35,877 bases of DNA, taken from a virus. A program made the position numbers and the translations under genes. This document shows positions 6,561 to 15,412 of this stretch, piece by piece. Location of the stretch: positions 1 through 35,877 of IMG/VR virus record IMGVR_UViG_3300028735_000018; one strand, 5' to 3'. The notes beneath the pieces are model-generated. The model was not told the DNA's origin, ran no database searches, and was given only the letters and a program-made list of their open reading frames with translations. Numbering within the stretch: position 1 is the stretch's first letter; every line of letters starts with the position of its first letter.

Positions 6561-7691
6561 TTAAAGTGACATGTCCTTAAACGTGTCTTCAGTTATATCT
6601 TGTTTAATTCCTCCGATAATATAAGAACTCAACTCCACTTCCTGTGGGGCTACTTGAACCTCGGCGCCGGCAATCCACTTGGCAGTCCAAGGCAATGGAT
6701 TTGTGGGTTGCTTGTAGGGACTTCTCAATCCCACAGCAGTCATACGTTTGGTGGCAATCCATTCCACATAATCACACAAAACTTTTTCATTCAAACCAAT
6801 CATTGATCCATCTTTGAATAGATATTTGGCCCAAACTTTTTCCTGCTCCACAGCATCAATAAACAGTTTCTCACATTCCTCACGACATTCTTTTGCAATT
6901 GCAGCATAATCTGGATCATCAGTTTGTAATAATTTTAGTAGTGTTTGTGTGGATCCCAAATGCACATTTTCATCTCTGCAAATCAACTTGATGATTTTGG
7001 CATTTCCTTCCATCTTTTTCAATTCTGCAAAAGCCCAAGAGCAAGCGAAACTTACATAAAACCGAATGCCCTCTAACACATTTACGCTCATCAAGCACAA
7101 CCAAAGCAGTTTTTTCAACTGGCGACGTGACACTACAATTTCTTTGCCATTAACTGTGTGAGTACCCTCACCCAACAGTTGATACCACTGAGAGTATTCA
7201 ATCAGTTGATCATAGTATTTGGAAATATCTTTGGCACAGTCAACGATTTCCTGTATATCAGTTAAGCCATCAAAAATAATAGAAGGGTTGGCATATACAT
7301 TGCGAATGATATGAGTATATGAACGAGAATGAATGGTTTCATTGAACGCCCAAGTTTGAATCCAAGTTTCAATTTCTGGCAAACTTACCAAAGGTAAAAA
7401 AGCAAGATTGGGAGAACGACCTTGCACCGAATCCAATAAAATCTGACGCTTGAGATTGGAAGTGAAAATATGCTGTTCATGTGGTGACAAATCTTTGAAA
7501 TCCTTGGCATCACGCAAAACATCAATTTCCTGAGGACGCCAGAAGAACCCCAACTGCTTGTCTGTTAGTTTGTCAAATTGTGGATATTTTAGTGTATCAT
7601 ATCGCTGAATAGTCACACCACCATTGAGATCCAAAAAAGCCAATGCTTCCAAATGACTGTTTTTATTTGACGAATCAAATACCGAACTCAT
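6561..7691 (-). CDS. nrdB: Ribonucleoside-diphosphate reductase class Ia, beta subunit, 376 aa
   Basis: Full-length NrdB, close to the E. coli/T4 type. It builds the diiron-tyrosyl radical used by NrdA to reduce ribonucleotides. All iron ligands are visible: D87 (LLDSVQGR), E118 and H121 (WAFNETIHSRSYTH), E207 (VNVLEGIRFY), E241 and H244 (RDENVHLGSTQ). The radical tyrosine is Y125. The C-terminus (VAPQEVELSSYIIGG and the acidic tail) is the peptide that docks to NrdA. The ATG at 7691 follows AAGGAG. It is transcribed with nrdA, from which it is separated by a GIY-YIG endonuclease gene, and it is followed by another endonuclease before glutaredoxin. Confidence 0.98.
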   Translation of the reverse strand: MSSVFDSSNKNSHLEALAFLDLNGGVTIQRYDTLKYPQFDKLTDKQLGFFWRPQEIDVLRDAKDFKDLSPHEQHIFTSNLKRQILLDSVQGRSPNLAFLPLVSLPEIETWIQTWAFNETIHSRSYTHIIRNVYANPSIIFDGLTDIQEIVDCAKDISKYYDQLIEYSQWYQLLGEGTHTVNGKEIVVSRRQLKKLLWLCLMSVNVLEGIRFYVSFACSWAFAELKKMEGNAKIIKLICRDENVHLGSTQTLLKLLQTDDPDYAAIAKECREECEKLFIDAVEQEKVWAKYLFKDGSMIGLNEKVLCDYVEWIATKRMTAVGLRSPYKQPTNPLPWTAKWIAGAEVQVAPQEVELSSYIIGGIKQDITEDTFKDMSL

Positions 7692-7799
7692 ATGATATCT
7701 CCTTTAAATTCTTAAAATACTTTGTGTTTCAAACAATAACATACTTATTTGCAAATAGTTCATTCTAAACACTGATTAAAATTAAAAATCAACGTTGTC

Positions 7800-8606
7800 T
7801 TAAACTATATAATACCAATTTTTTTCATTTACATCCAAACATAATTTTCTAACATGACTTGTTGACGCAAATCCAAAAATATTGCATGCATCAGTTATTG
7901 TCAAGATTCCTTTTGGAGTGTGAACCTTCTTTCCCTTCCAACGTAACAATGTTGGATCTTTTGGAATATGTTTTGGAGTTTCTTCCCAACTCCATATATA
8001 TCCTCGACAAGATTTAAATTTTCCATCACATGTATAAAGAATATTTGAAGGAGATGTATTATAAAATCTAGCAGCATCAGAAATAGTATCCCATTGTTTT
8101 AAAAAACGACCAAATCTATCAAATTGGTAAACTTTTTTTCCAACTTTAAGTTTCATTGCTGCCTGAGTTTTTTCTTGTATTTTTTGTTTTGTTTCCAAAG
8201 AATGTTTTTTACCCAAAAAACCCTTTGGATGATTGAATTTCAAACGCTCCTTGGCTTTTTTGGATATGATTTCATTTGCTTGTTGTTTCATATTAAAATT
8301 ATGATTAATATGGTCAAATCCTCCTCTGGCTTGCGATGAAACATTTAGAAAAAACACATTGTTTTTAACATCATAATAATCCAACCAATATTGCTCTCGA
8401 TTCCTCACTTGATTTCGATCAAATACAACTTCTAAAATTGTCCTAGAAAAATTTTCAATACCATATTTTTTAATATTTTCTAAAAATCTCACTCCCGAAC
8501 CCAAATAACCATCATTGATATCTCCAATATGGCTGCCAATATATTTTTCTTTGGTAATATTGTTTTCCCAAAGATAGACAAAACCTGAGTAATTTAATTC
8601 ATCCAT
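7800..8606 (-). CDS. GIY-YIG homing endonuclease with NUMOD-type DNA-binding modules, 268 aa
   Basis: The N-terminal catalytic domain is GIY-YIG. The divergent GIY is in GFVYLWENN, YIG is in KEKYIGSHIG, a conserved Arg lies near NREQYWLDYY, and the final Asn is in FFLNVSSQ. A Lys-rich linker is followed by a NUMOD1-like module (KVYQFDRFGRFLKQWDTISD, AARFYNTSPSNI) and a second helix-turn-helix-like module (TPKGILTITDACNIFGFAS). It is free-standing between nrdA and nrdB. Its target could be intein-less or uninvaded nrd DNA of competitor phages. The ATG at 8606 has only a weak GGA ahead. Confidence 0.92.
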   Translation of the reverse strand: MDELNYSGFVYLWENNITKEKYIGSHIGDINDGYLGSGVRFLENIKKYGIENFSRTILEVVFDRNQVRNREQYWLDYYDVKNNVFFLNVSSQARGGFDHINHNFNMKQQANEIISKKAKERLKFNHPKGFLGKKHSLETKQKIQEKTQAAMKLKVGKKVYQFDRFGRFLKQWDTISDAARFYNTSPSNILYTCDGKFKSCRGYIWSWEETPKHIPKDPTLLRWKGKKVHTPKGILTITDACNIFGFASTSHVRKLCLDVNEKNWYYIV

Positions 8607-8636
8607 TTTTTTCCAAACTCATATACAAAATCACAA

Positions 8637-11426
8637 TCACAACACGCAACTATCACAATCGTTTGAATCTTCACTGCTGCTGTGTTTATCAATAATTTCT
8701 TCTGATTTTTCATTATCACTGTTTTTCAATACAAGTTTATCAACTTCGATTTCTCCCTGTCCATCGTATTGATTGAAGTAATAGAGAGTTTTAATGCCAT
8801 ACCGATAACAAAGAAGTAGATGTTTAAGTAACTCACTCATTGGTATTTTTTCATCATCATAAAATTCTGGATTATACGAAGTGTTGGTGGATATGGATTG
8901 GTCAATGTATTTTTGTAGCACTGCCATCAACTTCAAATAACCTTCTGGTGACTTTTGATTCCAAAGTAATTCGTACTTGTTTTTGAGTCGGCGGAATTCT
9001 GGCACCACTTGCTTTAAAACCCCATGCTTGCTTTGTTTGATCGACACGTAAGAGCGAGGTGGTTCCACGCCATTGGTAGCATTGGCTATTTGTGCCGACG
9101 TATTATGACTAATTACCCCATTTCCTAAATGATACACTTCACTATTGGTTGATATATCCCATGTTTGTTCAATAGCAACATTTCGATTAATTTTTTTAAT
9201 TTTCATTTTTATTCTGCTCAAACCAACACTAACAATATCATCGCCTTCCATCAAATTATTAACTTCAACCCATTGTTTAATATTATCCCTAATAACCAAT
9301 AATTTATGATTTTTAGTAAATCTATACTTTGAACCATCCTCAAATTCAATTTCATCAACCCACTGCGGGCCATTATAATAGCATTCGTATGCTTTAATAT
9401 TATTATATAAAAGAATAGGTTTTAAAAACTCAAACCTTTGGCCAATCATTTGTTTCTCATGAACTAAATCAATATCAATATTTCCCAGTTCTTTTATAAG
9501 TCTATCTAATGTTATTTTTTCACCATTTTCTAACAATAACTCATTGTTCAAACTTTGACATTCTGAAGGCATAATGGCCATAAGTGTGGTATTTCTAATA
9601 CCATACTGCTTCAATTCTTCACGCAGCGATTGCCAAGGCATTCTTTCCTGATATGGCACCAATTCATCCACTTCACGCTTTCTTGTATCAATGGGAACGA
9701 TGCCACGCGCATACTTGCTGTGTTCTATCTTTTTTGCTGCACCTTTTTCTTTTGCCAATTCCAAAGAAGCTGCAATCAAATAATAACTCCAAGCTTCAGC
9801 AAATTCATCTGTTTTCACAAGAGCATCAGGATTAGAATAACTGAGATCATTTTTGGCCAACCAATATGCAAAGTTAATCACTCCCACTCCCAGCGGACGA
9901 TAATCTTCCGTATGCTTTTGTGCAGCACGCACTGGATATTTTTGATAATCCAACAGTGCATCCAATCCGCGCACTGCCAATCTGCAGGGTTCTTCAAAGT
10001 CCTCTGGGCGTTGTATCTTACCCCAATTGATTGCTGATAGAGTGCAAAGTGCAATTCTACCCTCTTCATCATTTAGATCATTTAATGGTTTGGTTGGAAG
10101 AGTGATTTCTGCACACAAATTACTCATACGCACCGGAGCCAATGATTCAATATAGGAAGAATGGGTATTTGCATGATCCACATTCATTAAATAGATTCTT
10201 CCTGTATCTTTGCGCTCCTGCATAAAAGCAGTGAAAAGATCGCGTGCTTTTATTGTTTTCTTTCTTATTTTGGGTGATTTTTCAGCATTTTCATACAAAG
10301 TTTTAAACTTGTCTTGATCCGCAAAAAACGCTTCATACAAGCCAGGCACATCGTTGGGAGAAAACAAGGTTATATCACGATCTTGTATTAAGCGTTCGTA
10401 AAACAACTTGGAAAATTGCACACCATAATCCATATGACGAATTCTGTTGTCTTCAGTGCCTTTATTGTTTTTTAGTACCAACAAATCTTCAATTTCCAAA
10501 TGCCAAATGGGATAATACAAAGTTGCAGCACCATTTCTAACGCCACCCTGCGAGCAGCTTCGCACAGCTGCTTGAAACATTTTATAAAATGGTATTACAC
10601 CGGTATGTGTGGCATCACCGTTGCGTATGGGGGAACCAATGGCTCTTATTTTTCCGGCGCCAATGCCAATGCCTGCTTTTTGAGAAACATATCTTACAAT
10701 AGCAGAAGTAGTGGCATTTATTGAATCCAAAGAATCATCGGTTTCAATCAATACGCAAGAAGAAAATTGTTTTTGTGGAGTTCTAACTCCACTCATCACT
10801 GGCGTGGGTAAGGAGACCCAATGCTCTGAAATAGCATCATAATAATCTTTCACCCATTTGAGACGTGTTTCCTTGGGATATTGAGCAAACAGTGTGGCAG
10901 CGATCAAAATATAACACACCTGCGGTGTTTCTAAAATTTCTTTGGTATATCTGTTTTGAACCAAATATTTTCCTCGGAACTGTTCCATAGCAGCATAAGT
11001 CAAAGTTTCATCACGTGAATGTTTAACGAAACCATTGATAGTGTGCCATTCTTCTTTGGAATACCAATTCATAAGTTCTGGATCATAAAATCCCAAAGCC
11101 ACGTTTCTTTCCACGAGTTTATAAAGATGCCAAGGTTCAAATTGACCATAGACTTCTTTTCTCAAATGATAATTAATAAGTCTTCCTGCCACATATTGAT
11201 AGTTGGGTGCTTCCTCGGATATCAAATCCGCGGCAGCTTTGATTAGAGTTTCTTGTATGTCTGATGTTTTAATGTTGTTATAAAATTGAATCTGACTGCG
11301 TATTTCCACCTCAGAGGGTGCAACACCTGAAATACCTGCGCATGCTTCAAAAACAACCTTATGTATTTTTTCAATATTCAGTGGTTCTTTTTGACCATTT
11401 CTTTTAGTAACTAAAATATTAGACAT
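8637..11426 (-). CDS. nrdA: Ribonucleoside-diphosphate reductase class Ia, alpha subunit, interrupted by a mini-intein, 929 aa precursor
   Basis: This is the catalytic subunit. It has an N-terminal ATP-cone (VTKRNGQKEPLNIEKIHKVV), FSSCVL with the first redox Cys, NLCAEI with the radical Cys and catalytic Glu, MPSE and TSAQIANATNG of the phosphate-binding loop split by an intein (residues 623-775), and the radical-transfer tyrosines TLYYFNQ near the C-terminus. The tail ends CDSC-VL, the redox pair reduced by glutaredoxin. After splicing the enzyme would be 776 aa, normal for the class. The ATG at 11426 follows AGGAG at good spacing. A possible -10 (TATAAT) lies at 11464-11469 on the minus strand. 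It is first gene of the RNR-glutaredoxin operon. Confidence 0.97.
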   Translation of the reverse strand: MSNILVTKRNGQKEPLNIEKIHKVVFEACAGISGVAPSEVEIRSQIQFYNNIKTSDIQETLIKAAADLISEEAPNYQYVAGRLINYHLRKEVYGQFEPWHLYKLVERNVALGFYDPELMNWYSKEEWHTINGFVKHSRDETLTYAAMEQFRGKYLVQNRYTKEILETPQVCYILIAATLFAQYPKETRLKWVKDYYDAISEHWVSLPTPVMSGVRTPQKQFSSCVLIETDDSLDSINATTSAIVRYVSQKAGIGIGAGKIRAIGSPIRNGDATHTGVIPFYKMFQAAVRSCSQGGVRNGAATLYYPIWHLEIEDLLVLKNNKGTEDNRIRHMDYGVQFSKLFYERLIQDRDITLFSPNDVPGLYEAFFADQDKFKTLYENAEKSPKIRKKTIKARDLFTAFMQERKDTGRIYLMNVDHANTHSSYIESLAPVRMSNLCAEITLPTKPLNDLNDEEGRIALCTLSAINWGKIQRPEDFEEPCRLAVRGLDALLDYQKYPVRAAQKHTEDYRPLGVGVINFAYWLAKNDLSYSNPDALVKTDEFAEAWSYYLIAASLELAKEKGAAKKIEHSKYARGIVPIDTRKREVDELVPYQERMPWQSLREELKQYGIRNTTLMAIMPSECQSLNNELLLENGEKITLDRLIKELGNIDIDLVHEKQMIGQRFEFLKPILLYNNIKAYECYYNGPQWVDEIEFEDGSKYRFTKNHKLLVIRDNIKQWVEVNNLMEGDDIVSVGLSRIKMKIKKINRNVAIEQTWDISTNSEVYHLGNGVISHNTSAQIANATNGVEPPRSYVSIKQSKHGVLKQVVPEFRRLKNKYELLWNQKSPEGYLKLMAVLQKYIDQSISTNTSYNPEFYDDEKIPMSELLKHLLLCYRYGIKTLYYFNQYDGQGEIEVDKLVLKNSDNEKSEEIIDKHSSSEDSNDCDSCVL
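9102..9560 (-). mobile_element. Mini-intein in NrdA, 153 aa, no endonuclease domain
   Basis: Splicing blocks are visible. Block A starts at Cys1 (CQSLNNELLLENGEKITLDR). Block B carries TxxH (RFTKNHKLLVI). Block F is TWDISTNSEVYHLGNG, and block G is VISHN, with Thr as the first C-extein residue. Cys1, the block B His, the penultimate His and the final Asn are all present, so it should splice. It interrupts MPSE/TSAQIANATNG, the conserved substrate-phosphate loop, so NrdA is probably inactive until it leaves. No LAGLIDADG or HNH segment lies between blocks B and F. Confidence 0.93.
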
Positions 11427-11471
11427 TTATGAAACTCCTATCATTGGCGTATTATGTGTATGAATTATATG

Positions 11472-11930
11472 TTAATTGATATTTGATTGATATTCAAAAT
11501 CAAAAACCAAATCAAAATTTGGCAAAGGCAAATAAATTTGACTCACTGGTTTTTTAAGTGAATAGCAAATGGTCACATGCGGAACGTATTTCAGGAATGC
11601 GTGTCTGGCTCCCATGGATTTTAGTTCTTCATGACGTTTGACTAATTCATCGCATTTCATTTGAATAACCAAACTTTCTCGATTGTTAAGAGTTGGTAAC
11701 AATTTCCAACTCAAATTTGCTGATGGAACAACAACTGGATCAATTATGCCTCGAGCTATTCCAGGCAGACTGATATCCAAAGCATATATTACAGTAGCGT
11801 GAAGATACCAAGAATATGTGCCCAAGTCAGGCACAATATTGTTATCTTTCAACCATTTTTCCAGTTTTACTTCATTTTCCATAGAAAAACGCCAAGCCAC
11901 ATACGTCCCACAATGAATATCGTCGTTCAA
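11472..11930 (-). CDS. 2H phosphoesterase, Acb1-like anti-CBASS nuclease, 152 aa
   Basis: It has two HxT motifs: H44-A-T46 in YLHATVIY and H118-V-T120 in PHVTICYS, the signature of 2H phosphoesterases. The stretch ELVKRHEELKSMGARHAFLK, then PHVTICYS, matches the layout I know for T4 gp57B (Acb1), which hydrolyses the cyclic oligonucleotide signals of CBASS immunity. A general 2',5'-RNA phosphoesterase is the alternative. The start is the TTG at 11930, with AGGA seven bases ahead. The only in-frame ATG (residue 17) would cut off the first strand (YVAWRF). It lies just upstream of nrdA on the same strand. Confidence 0.82.
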   Translation of the reverse strand: MNDDIHCGTYVAWRFSMENEVKLEKWLKDNNIVPDLGTYSWYLHATVIYALDISLPGIARGIIDPVVVPSANLSWKLLPTLNNRESLVIQMKCDELVKRHEELKSMGARHAFLKYVPHVTICYSLKKPVSQIYLPLPNFDLVFDFEYQSNIN

Positions 11931-11953
11931 GAAAAATCCTTTCGCGTATGACT

Positions 11954-12385
11954 TTAAGTATATTGCATTTTTATTGCAATATTTTTTTCAATGTTTGATA
12001 ACTTATCAACTTTAGCAACGTTGTAGTTAAGTATATATTGGGAATCAACCAACACTACCCAATATATATCATCCACGGCCAAATCATAATCATGTATTAA
12101 AATTAATTGAGATGAGAATTTTTCTCGATCACTTAATTCAAAGGTTTTATGCATCATATACCCAATAGTATTCTTATTGAAATGGTTGGCTTCCAACATC
12201 TGCCAAGGATCACTCCATGATTCATAATCATAACAATCCAAACCATGTGGTCCAATCATCGCATGACTCCACCATTTGGCAACAGCGTCACATGCATCAT
12301 AAATCTCAAGTGTTTTAATTGTTGCGCGCAATTGACGCCAACTTAAAATTCTTTCTCGATCAGAAAGCAAAAAAGGATTAATCAA
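11954..12385 (-). CDS. Conserved phage hypothetical protein, 143 aa
   Basis: A compact acidic protein rich in Trp and Tyr: KWWSHAMIGPHGLDCYDYES, then WSDPWQMLEANHFNKNTIGY, then a C-terminal strand pair IYWVVLVDSQYILNYNVAKV. The WxDPWxxL box with a following Tyr-rich helix reminds me of small hypotheticals in T4-like marine phages, with no function that I know. The start is a TTG at 12385 overlapping the stop of the upstream tail gene (TTGA), so translation is coupled to it. It lies between the tail protein and the Acb1-like gene. Confidence 0.65.
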   Translation of the reverse strand: MINPFLLSDRERILSWRQLRATIKTLEIYDACDAVAKWWSHAMIGPHGLDCYDYESWSDPWQMLEANHFNKNTIGYMMHKTFELSDREKFSSQLILIHDYDLAVDDIYWVVLVDSQYILNYNVAKVDKLSNIEKNIAIKMQYT

Positions 12386-14238
12386 AATGCGTTCCAGAAC
12401 CTAATTGTATATTTAAAATTGCCGGCTTGTAGTGATGTATTTTCATATTGAATGCGATAGTTGGGAGCGAACATATTTACAAATAATGTAACTGGATCCG
12501 GACCCGTACCAATAAATGTTGAATTGTCTGTAAAATTTACATTTGTTCCATCGGCTGCGATCTGCAAAGTACCAACTCGTATATTACCATCAACTTCATA
12601 GGAATAATCAATAAATGTTACCGTATTGTTGCCTGAAAGGCTCAAAACGGGGACAAAGTCAACAACGCCACCAGTGTTGGCAGCAATCGGCAATTCATTC
12701 AATCCACTGGCGCCGGAACCTGGATAATAAACGGTGTCCTGCGGATTGAAAATAATATGTGGATCCCCGATGGTATACGCAACCCGCTGTGTTACAAAAC
12801 TCAATGCCGGTGCATTTCTATCGAAAGTATCTGACAATGATACACAATAAACAGTGCCTGGTGCAAAATAAACCACTGGTGCAATTGGCACGCCCATTGA
12901 CAACGGTGTTGGTAGGAAATCTCTGCTAGCGTGGCCGCAATTTTCATAACGGTTGCTTTGTGAAATATGGAAACCACCAATGCCTTGATAGTTAGCAAAT
13001 ACCGACGGAATGTTATTAGCTGTCAACGCGGAAAAAGCTTCAGCATAGCAATTTCTAAAAAGCGAATTAGTAATTCTAAATGACGAAGGACCGGCAACAG
13101 GCCCCCCTAGTAGCAATTCAGTGGGAGGTTGTGTTCTTGTTAGGCCCACTGTTTCACCCAAGCGCACAGCACGATAATGACCAGTGAACGTGCATTGATC
13201 AAATGATATATTGCTGCTATCACTGGTAGCAAATACCGCGTAAGTGGAATTCGTAAAAGCGCAATTATTAAAATGAATGTTATTGGGAGGCAACATATTG
13301 CCCATGGCGGTATCAATAACAACGCCAATGGAATCAGTGTTGCTCCAATTCCCTGTGGTTTTTACAACTTGATCAAGATTTCTAAATTCACAATCCGTAA
13401 ACACCGAATCGCGCATACGAATCAATCGTACAACGTCCTGATTCCATGCATGTATAAAAGTTATGCCAGATACGATTACATTGGAAACATAATTGATGAT
13501 ATTGGAACCCACAAAATTATCAACCATTCCCATTTCCAAATCAGCAAGTGTTAAATCACCGGAAGCAGTTTGAAACACGGGAATGTTTGTATTGGTTGCA
13601 GAAGCTAGAACAATAAATGTTTGTCCCTTGCCGTCACCAATCCATGCAGAGTTGGGAGGCAGCACCGCATAATCTTCAATCACATATACACCGGCAGGAA
13701 AGTATAATGCTCTCTTGACCCAACCGTTGGGGCTGGAGTCATCATTTAATGTATTTGCCACATCAATTGCTGCACGACGAATGGCATAGGTTTCTTTTTG
13801 AATTGCCAATGGATCCAACGCGGTCAGATCTGATCTCAAATCTGTAACTGTTGCAAAATCCAAATAACCATTACCTACTGCGCCATATGCCTTCACGGAA
13901 ACAACCTCGTCTAGACGTTCTTGTAGCAGTCGAATAATACGTTGAGAATTTAAAGCCAATGGCGAGGCGGCGCCGCCTGGTGCGCCATTGGGTTGACGAT
14001 AACGATAAGAATAATTAATTAGTTCTTCGGTATTGGGCGAAAATTCAGTTAATATTTGAGTATTAGCAAAGGGGAATTTATTATTAGCAGCTCTGCTTTG
14101 TGCTTGTGGAAAATTAGGAGTGCCAATAAAAACTTGGCTGGTGTCAAGCGTCAAACCCAATTCAGCTTCGGCCAAATTAGGCAATGAGTCTTTGGAGCCG
14201 CGGCGATGAACGATCTCTGATATTTGAATAACTGGCAT
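12382..14238 (-). CDS. Tail fibre/spike protein with pectate-lyase-type beta-helix, 618 aa
   Basis: The N-terminus ISEIVHRRGSKDSLPNLAEA, then ELGLTLDTSQVFIG, is the short particle-attachment motif common to many phage tail proteins (HRRG...L..AELG...DT..vFIG). From about residue 115, KAYGAVGNG, then RALYFPAGVYVIEDYAVLPP and NSAWIGDGKGQTFIVL, is a pectate_lyase_3-type right-handed beta-helix start, followed by many Asn-ended rungs up to about residue 420. The C-terminal 180 residues look like a beta-sandwich. It may bind or depolymerise host surface polysaccharide. The ATG at 14238 follows AGGAGGA. CTAAATA at 14254-14260 (minus) could be a degenerate late promoter. Confidence 0.85.
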   Translation of the reverse strand: MPVIQISEIVHRRGSKDSLPNLAEAELGLTLDTSQVFIGTPNFPQAQSRAANNKFPFANTQILTEFSPNTEELINYSYRYRQPNGAPGGAASPLALNSQRIIRLLQERLDEVVSVKAYGAVGNGYLDFATVTDLRSDLTALDPLAIQKETYAIRRAAIDVANTLNDDSSPNGWVKRALYFPAGVYVIEDYAVLPPNSAWIGDGKGQTFIVLASATNTNIPVFQTASGDLTLADLEMGMVDNFVGSNIINYVSNVIVSGITFIHAWNQDVVRLIRMRDSVFTDCEFRNLDQVVKTTGNWSNTDSIGVVIDTAMGNMLPPNNIHFNNCAFTNSTYAVFATSDSSNISFDQCTFTGHYRAVRLGETVGLTRTQPPTELLLGGPVAGPSSFRITNSLFRNCYAEAFSALTANNIPSVFANYQGIGGFHISQSNRYENCGHASRDFLPTPLSMGVPIAPVVYFAPGTVYCVSLSDTFDRNAPALSFVTQRVAYTIGDPHIIFNPQDTVYYPGSGASGLNELPIAANTGGVVDFVPVLSLSGNNTVTFIDYSYEVDGNIRVGTLQIAADGTNVNFTDNSTFIGTGPDPVTLFVNMFAPNYRIQYENTSLQAGNFKYTIRFWNAF

Positions 14239-14304
14239 TTTTAATCCTCCTAATATTTAGTTGATTTTGAAATTTAATATATAAGCTATGGTATAGGAGT
14301 CAAA

Positions 14305-14451
14305 ATGCATCAAGTAAAAATCAAATGTATCGACAATGATAGACAGTTGACCGGAGATGTAATATCCAAAACGAGAACTGCTATGGTTGTAGCCATCCAC
14401 AACAATACCAAACTCAATTTTTATCCAAATCGTCACCTAAAAACTAAGTGA
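14305..14451 (+). CDS. Small hypothetical protein, 48 aa, C-terminus formed by transposon remnant
   Basis: The ATG at 14305 has a good AGGAG five bases ahead, so the gene is likely expressed. The body, MHQVKIKCIDNDRQLTGDVI, then SKTRTAMVVAIHNNTKLNFY, looks like a small beta-barrel of the kind common in T4-like phages. The last codons (NRHLKTK) and the stop fall inside the left-end hairpin of the IS200/IS605-type remnant, so the original C-terminus was probably replaced or truncated by insertion. The function is unknown. Confidence 0.6.
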   Translation: MHQVKIKCIDNDRQLTGDVISKTRTAMVVAIHNNTKLNFYPNRHLKTK

Positions 14452-14522
14452 TTTTTAGTCATTGGGACGCAAGGTGACTTCACACTTGTTCCTATATGCG
14501 TTTTCGTATTACTTCATCGCTT
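14424..14522 (+). mobile_element. Left-end remnant of the IS200/IS605-type element
   Basis: GTCACCT (14432-14438) pairs with AGGTGAC (14472-14478), enclosing an inner CTAAAAA/TTTTTAG stem. The same arrangement recurs at 22587-22633, followed by related sequence (TATGCGTTTTCGTATTACTT here) that then stops matching. Subterminal hairpins of this kind mark ends of IS200/IS605 elements. No transposase frame remains. Confidence 0.55.
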
Positions 14523-14734
14523 GCTTGCTCTATTACCGAACAAGCGAAATAAGATAGATATATTTGGTTCATATGAACGAATGTATGTATCTGATCTATA
14601 TCCGTTTCCATTGTATCAATTTCAAATTCTTAATGAGATCCTCAAAAACAGATGGGAGAGATTTTCTATATTTGACCACAAACGTCAGATGAACTAATAA
14701 GAAATATTTTTATGTTTTAAGTAAATATCACTCA
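14523..14734. other. Gene-free stretch with one hairpin and a remnant-like open frame
   Basis: An inverted repeat TCGCTTG/CAAGCGA (14517-14547) starts here. A plus-strand frame without a start and ribosome site runs to about 14696 (for example YERMYVSDLYPFPLYQFQIL, then NEILKNRWERFSIFDHKRQ). It looks coding-like and may be the stranded 3' part of a gene broken by the element. No RNA gene, promoter or terminator is convincing. Confidence 0.3.
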
Positions 14735-15412
14735 TTATCCGTGGATTTTTTTGTAATATGCATCTATTCTACCATATGCCTTATTAGCCCAATGACCAAA
14801 ATCAGAAGGCTCTAAAATAAATCTCTGTGTTCCGCCTTCTCTGTTTGTCATTAATATAACTCCTTTTCTTATATCAGTATTATAAAGTACATTATGGGCT
14901 AGAATATACATCGTAATTTGCAAAAAATAATCTTCAACATACTCGTCTTTTTTGTTCTTTTTGGATGTTTTAAAATCTAAGATGGCAGGAGACCCGTCAT
15001 AGACTCCAATACAATCTGCAGTTCCTGCATAAAGCTCTGGATAAAAAAGAGCTGCTTCCAAACCCCAAACTTCTTGCAATGGCTTCAAATCACTGTTGAT
15101 GATTTTGTCGCTCATTTCACGAGCCATTGTGTGAATCACATTGGTACCTTGTGGCCTAGGCGAGCCTTCGATATAACATTCCAAATGCTTGTGAACCAAT
15201 GTACCAATATTCGCTGCTTCAACAGTTTGACGCGTAGCTTCTTTATCTCCCAGTCGTTTTCGCCAAGCCATCAAACCAGATTTGTCTCCAGTGGCACCAA
15301 GTATTGTGGTCACAGACGGCACTGCGCCATATGGAGTTTCATAGTGTCGTCCCTGTTCTTTTGTGACTCGCTTTAGGGTGTAATATTCAAATAAAGGATT
15401 AAGTTTAGGCAT
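14735..15412 (-). CDS. PD-(D/E)XK exonuclease, RecB/Cas4-like, 225 aa
   Basis: It carries the RecB-family nuclease motifs in order: GTLVHKHLECY (H74), the acidic LEAALFYPELYAGTADCIGV (D133), the catalytic ILDFKTSKK (D146-x-K148) and QITMY (Q165 to Y169). Its length fits the stand-alone exonucleases common in marine T4-like phages and in Cas4-like proteins. It acts on DNA, probably in recombination, end processing or host DNA breakdown. The ATG overlaps the stop of the 61-residue gene upstream (TAATG), so it is the last gene of the long minus block. Confidence 0.88.
   Translation of the reverse strand: MPKLNPLFEYYTLKRVTKEQGRHYETPYGAVPSVTTILGATGDKSGLMAWRKRLGDKEATRQTVEAANIGTLVHKHLECYIEGSPRPQGTNVIHTMAREMSDKIINSDLKPLQEVWGLEAALFYPELYAGTADCIGVYDGSPAILDFKTSKKNKKDEYVEDYFLQITMYILAHNVLYNTDIRKGVILMTNREGGTQRFILEPSDFGHWANKAYGRIDAYYKKIHG

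Noticed and set aside
9102-9560. A group I intron in nrdA
   Set aside because: The insert is in frame with nrdA and carries protein-splicing motifs (Cys1, TxxH, HN+Thr), so it is an intein.
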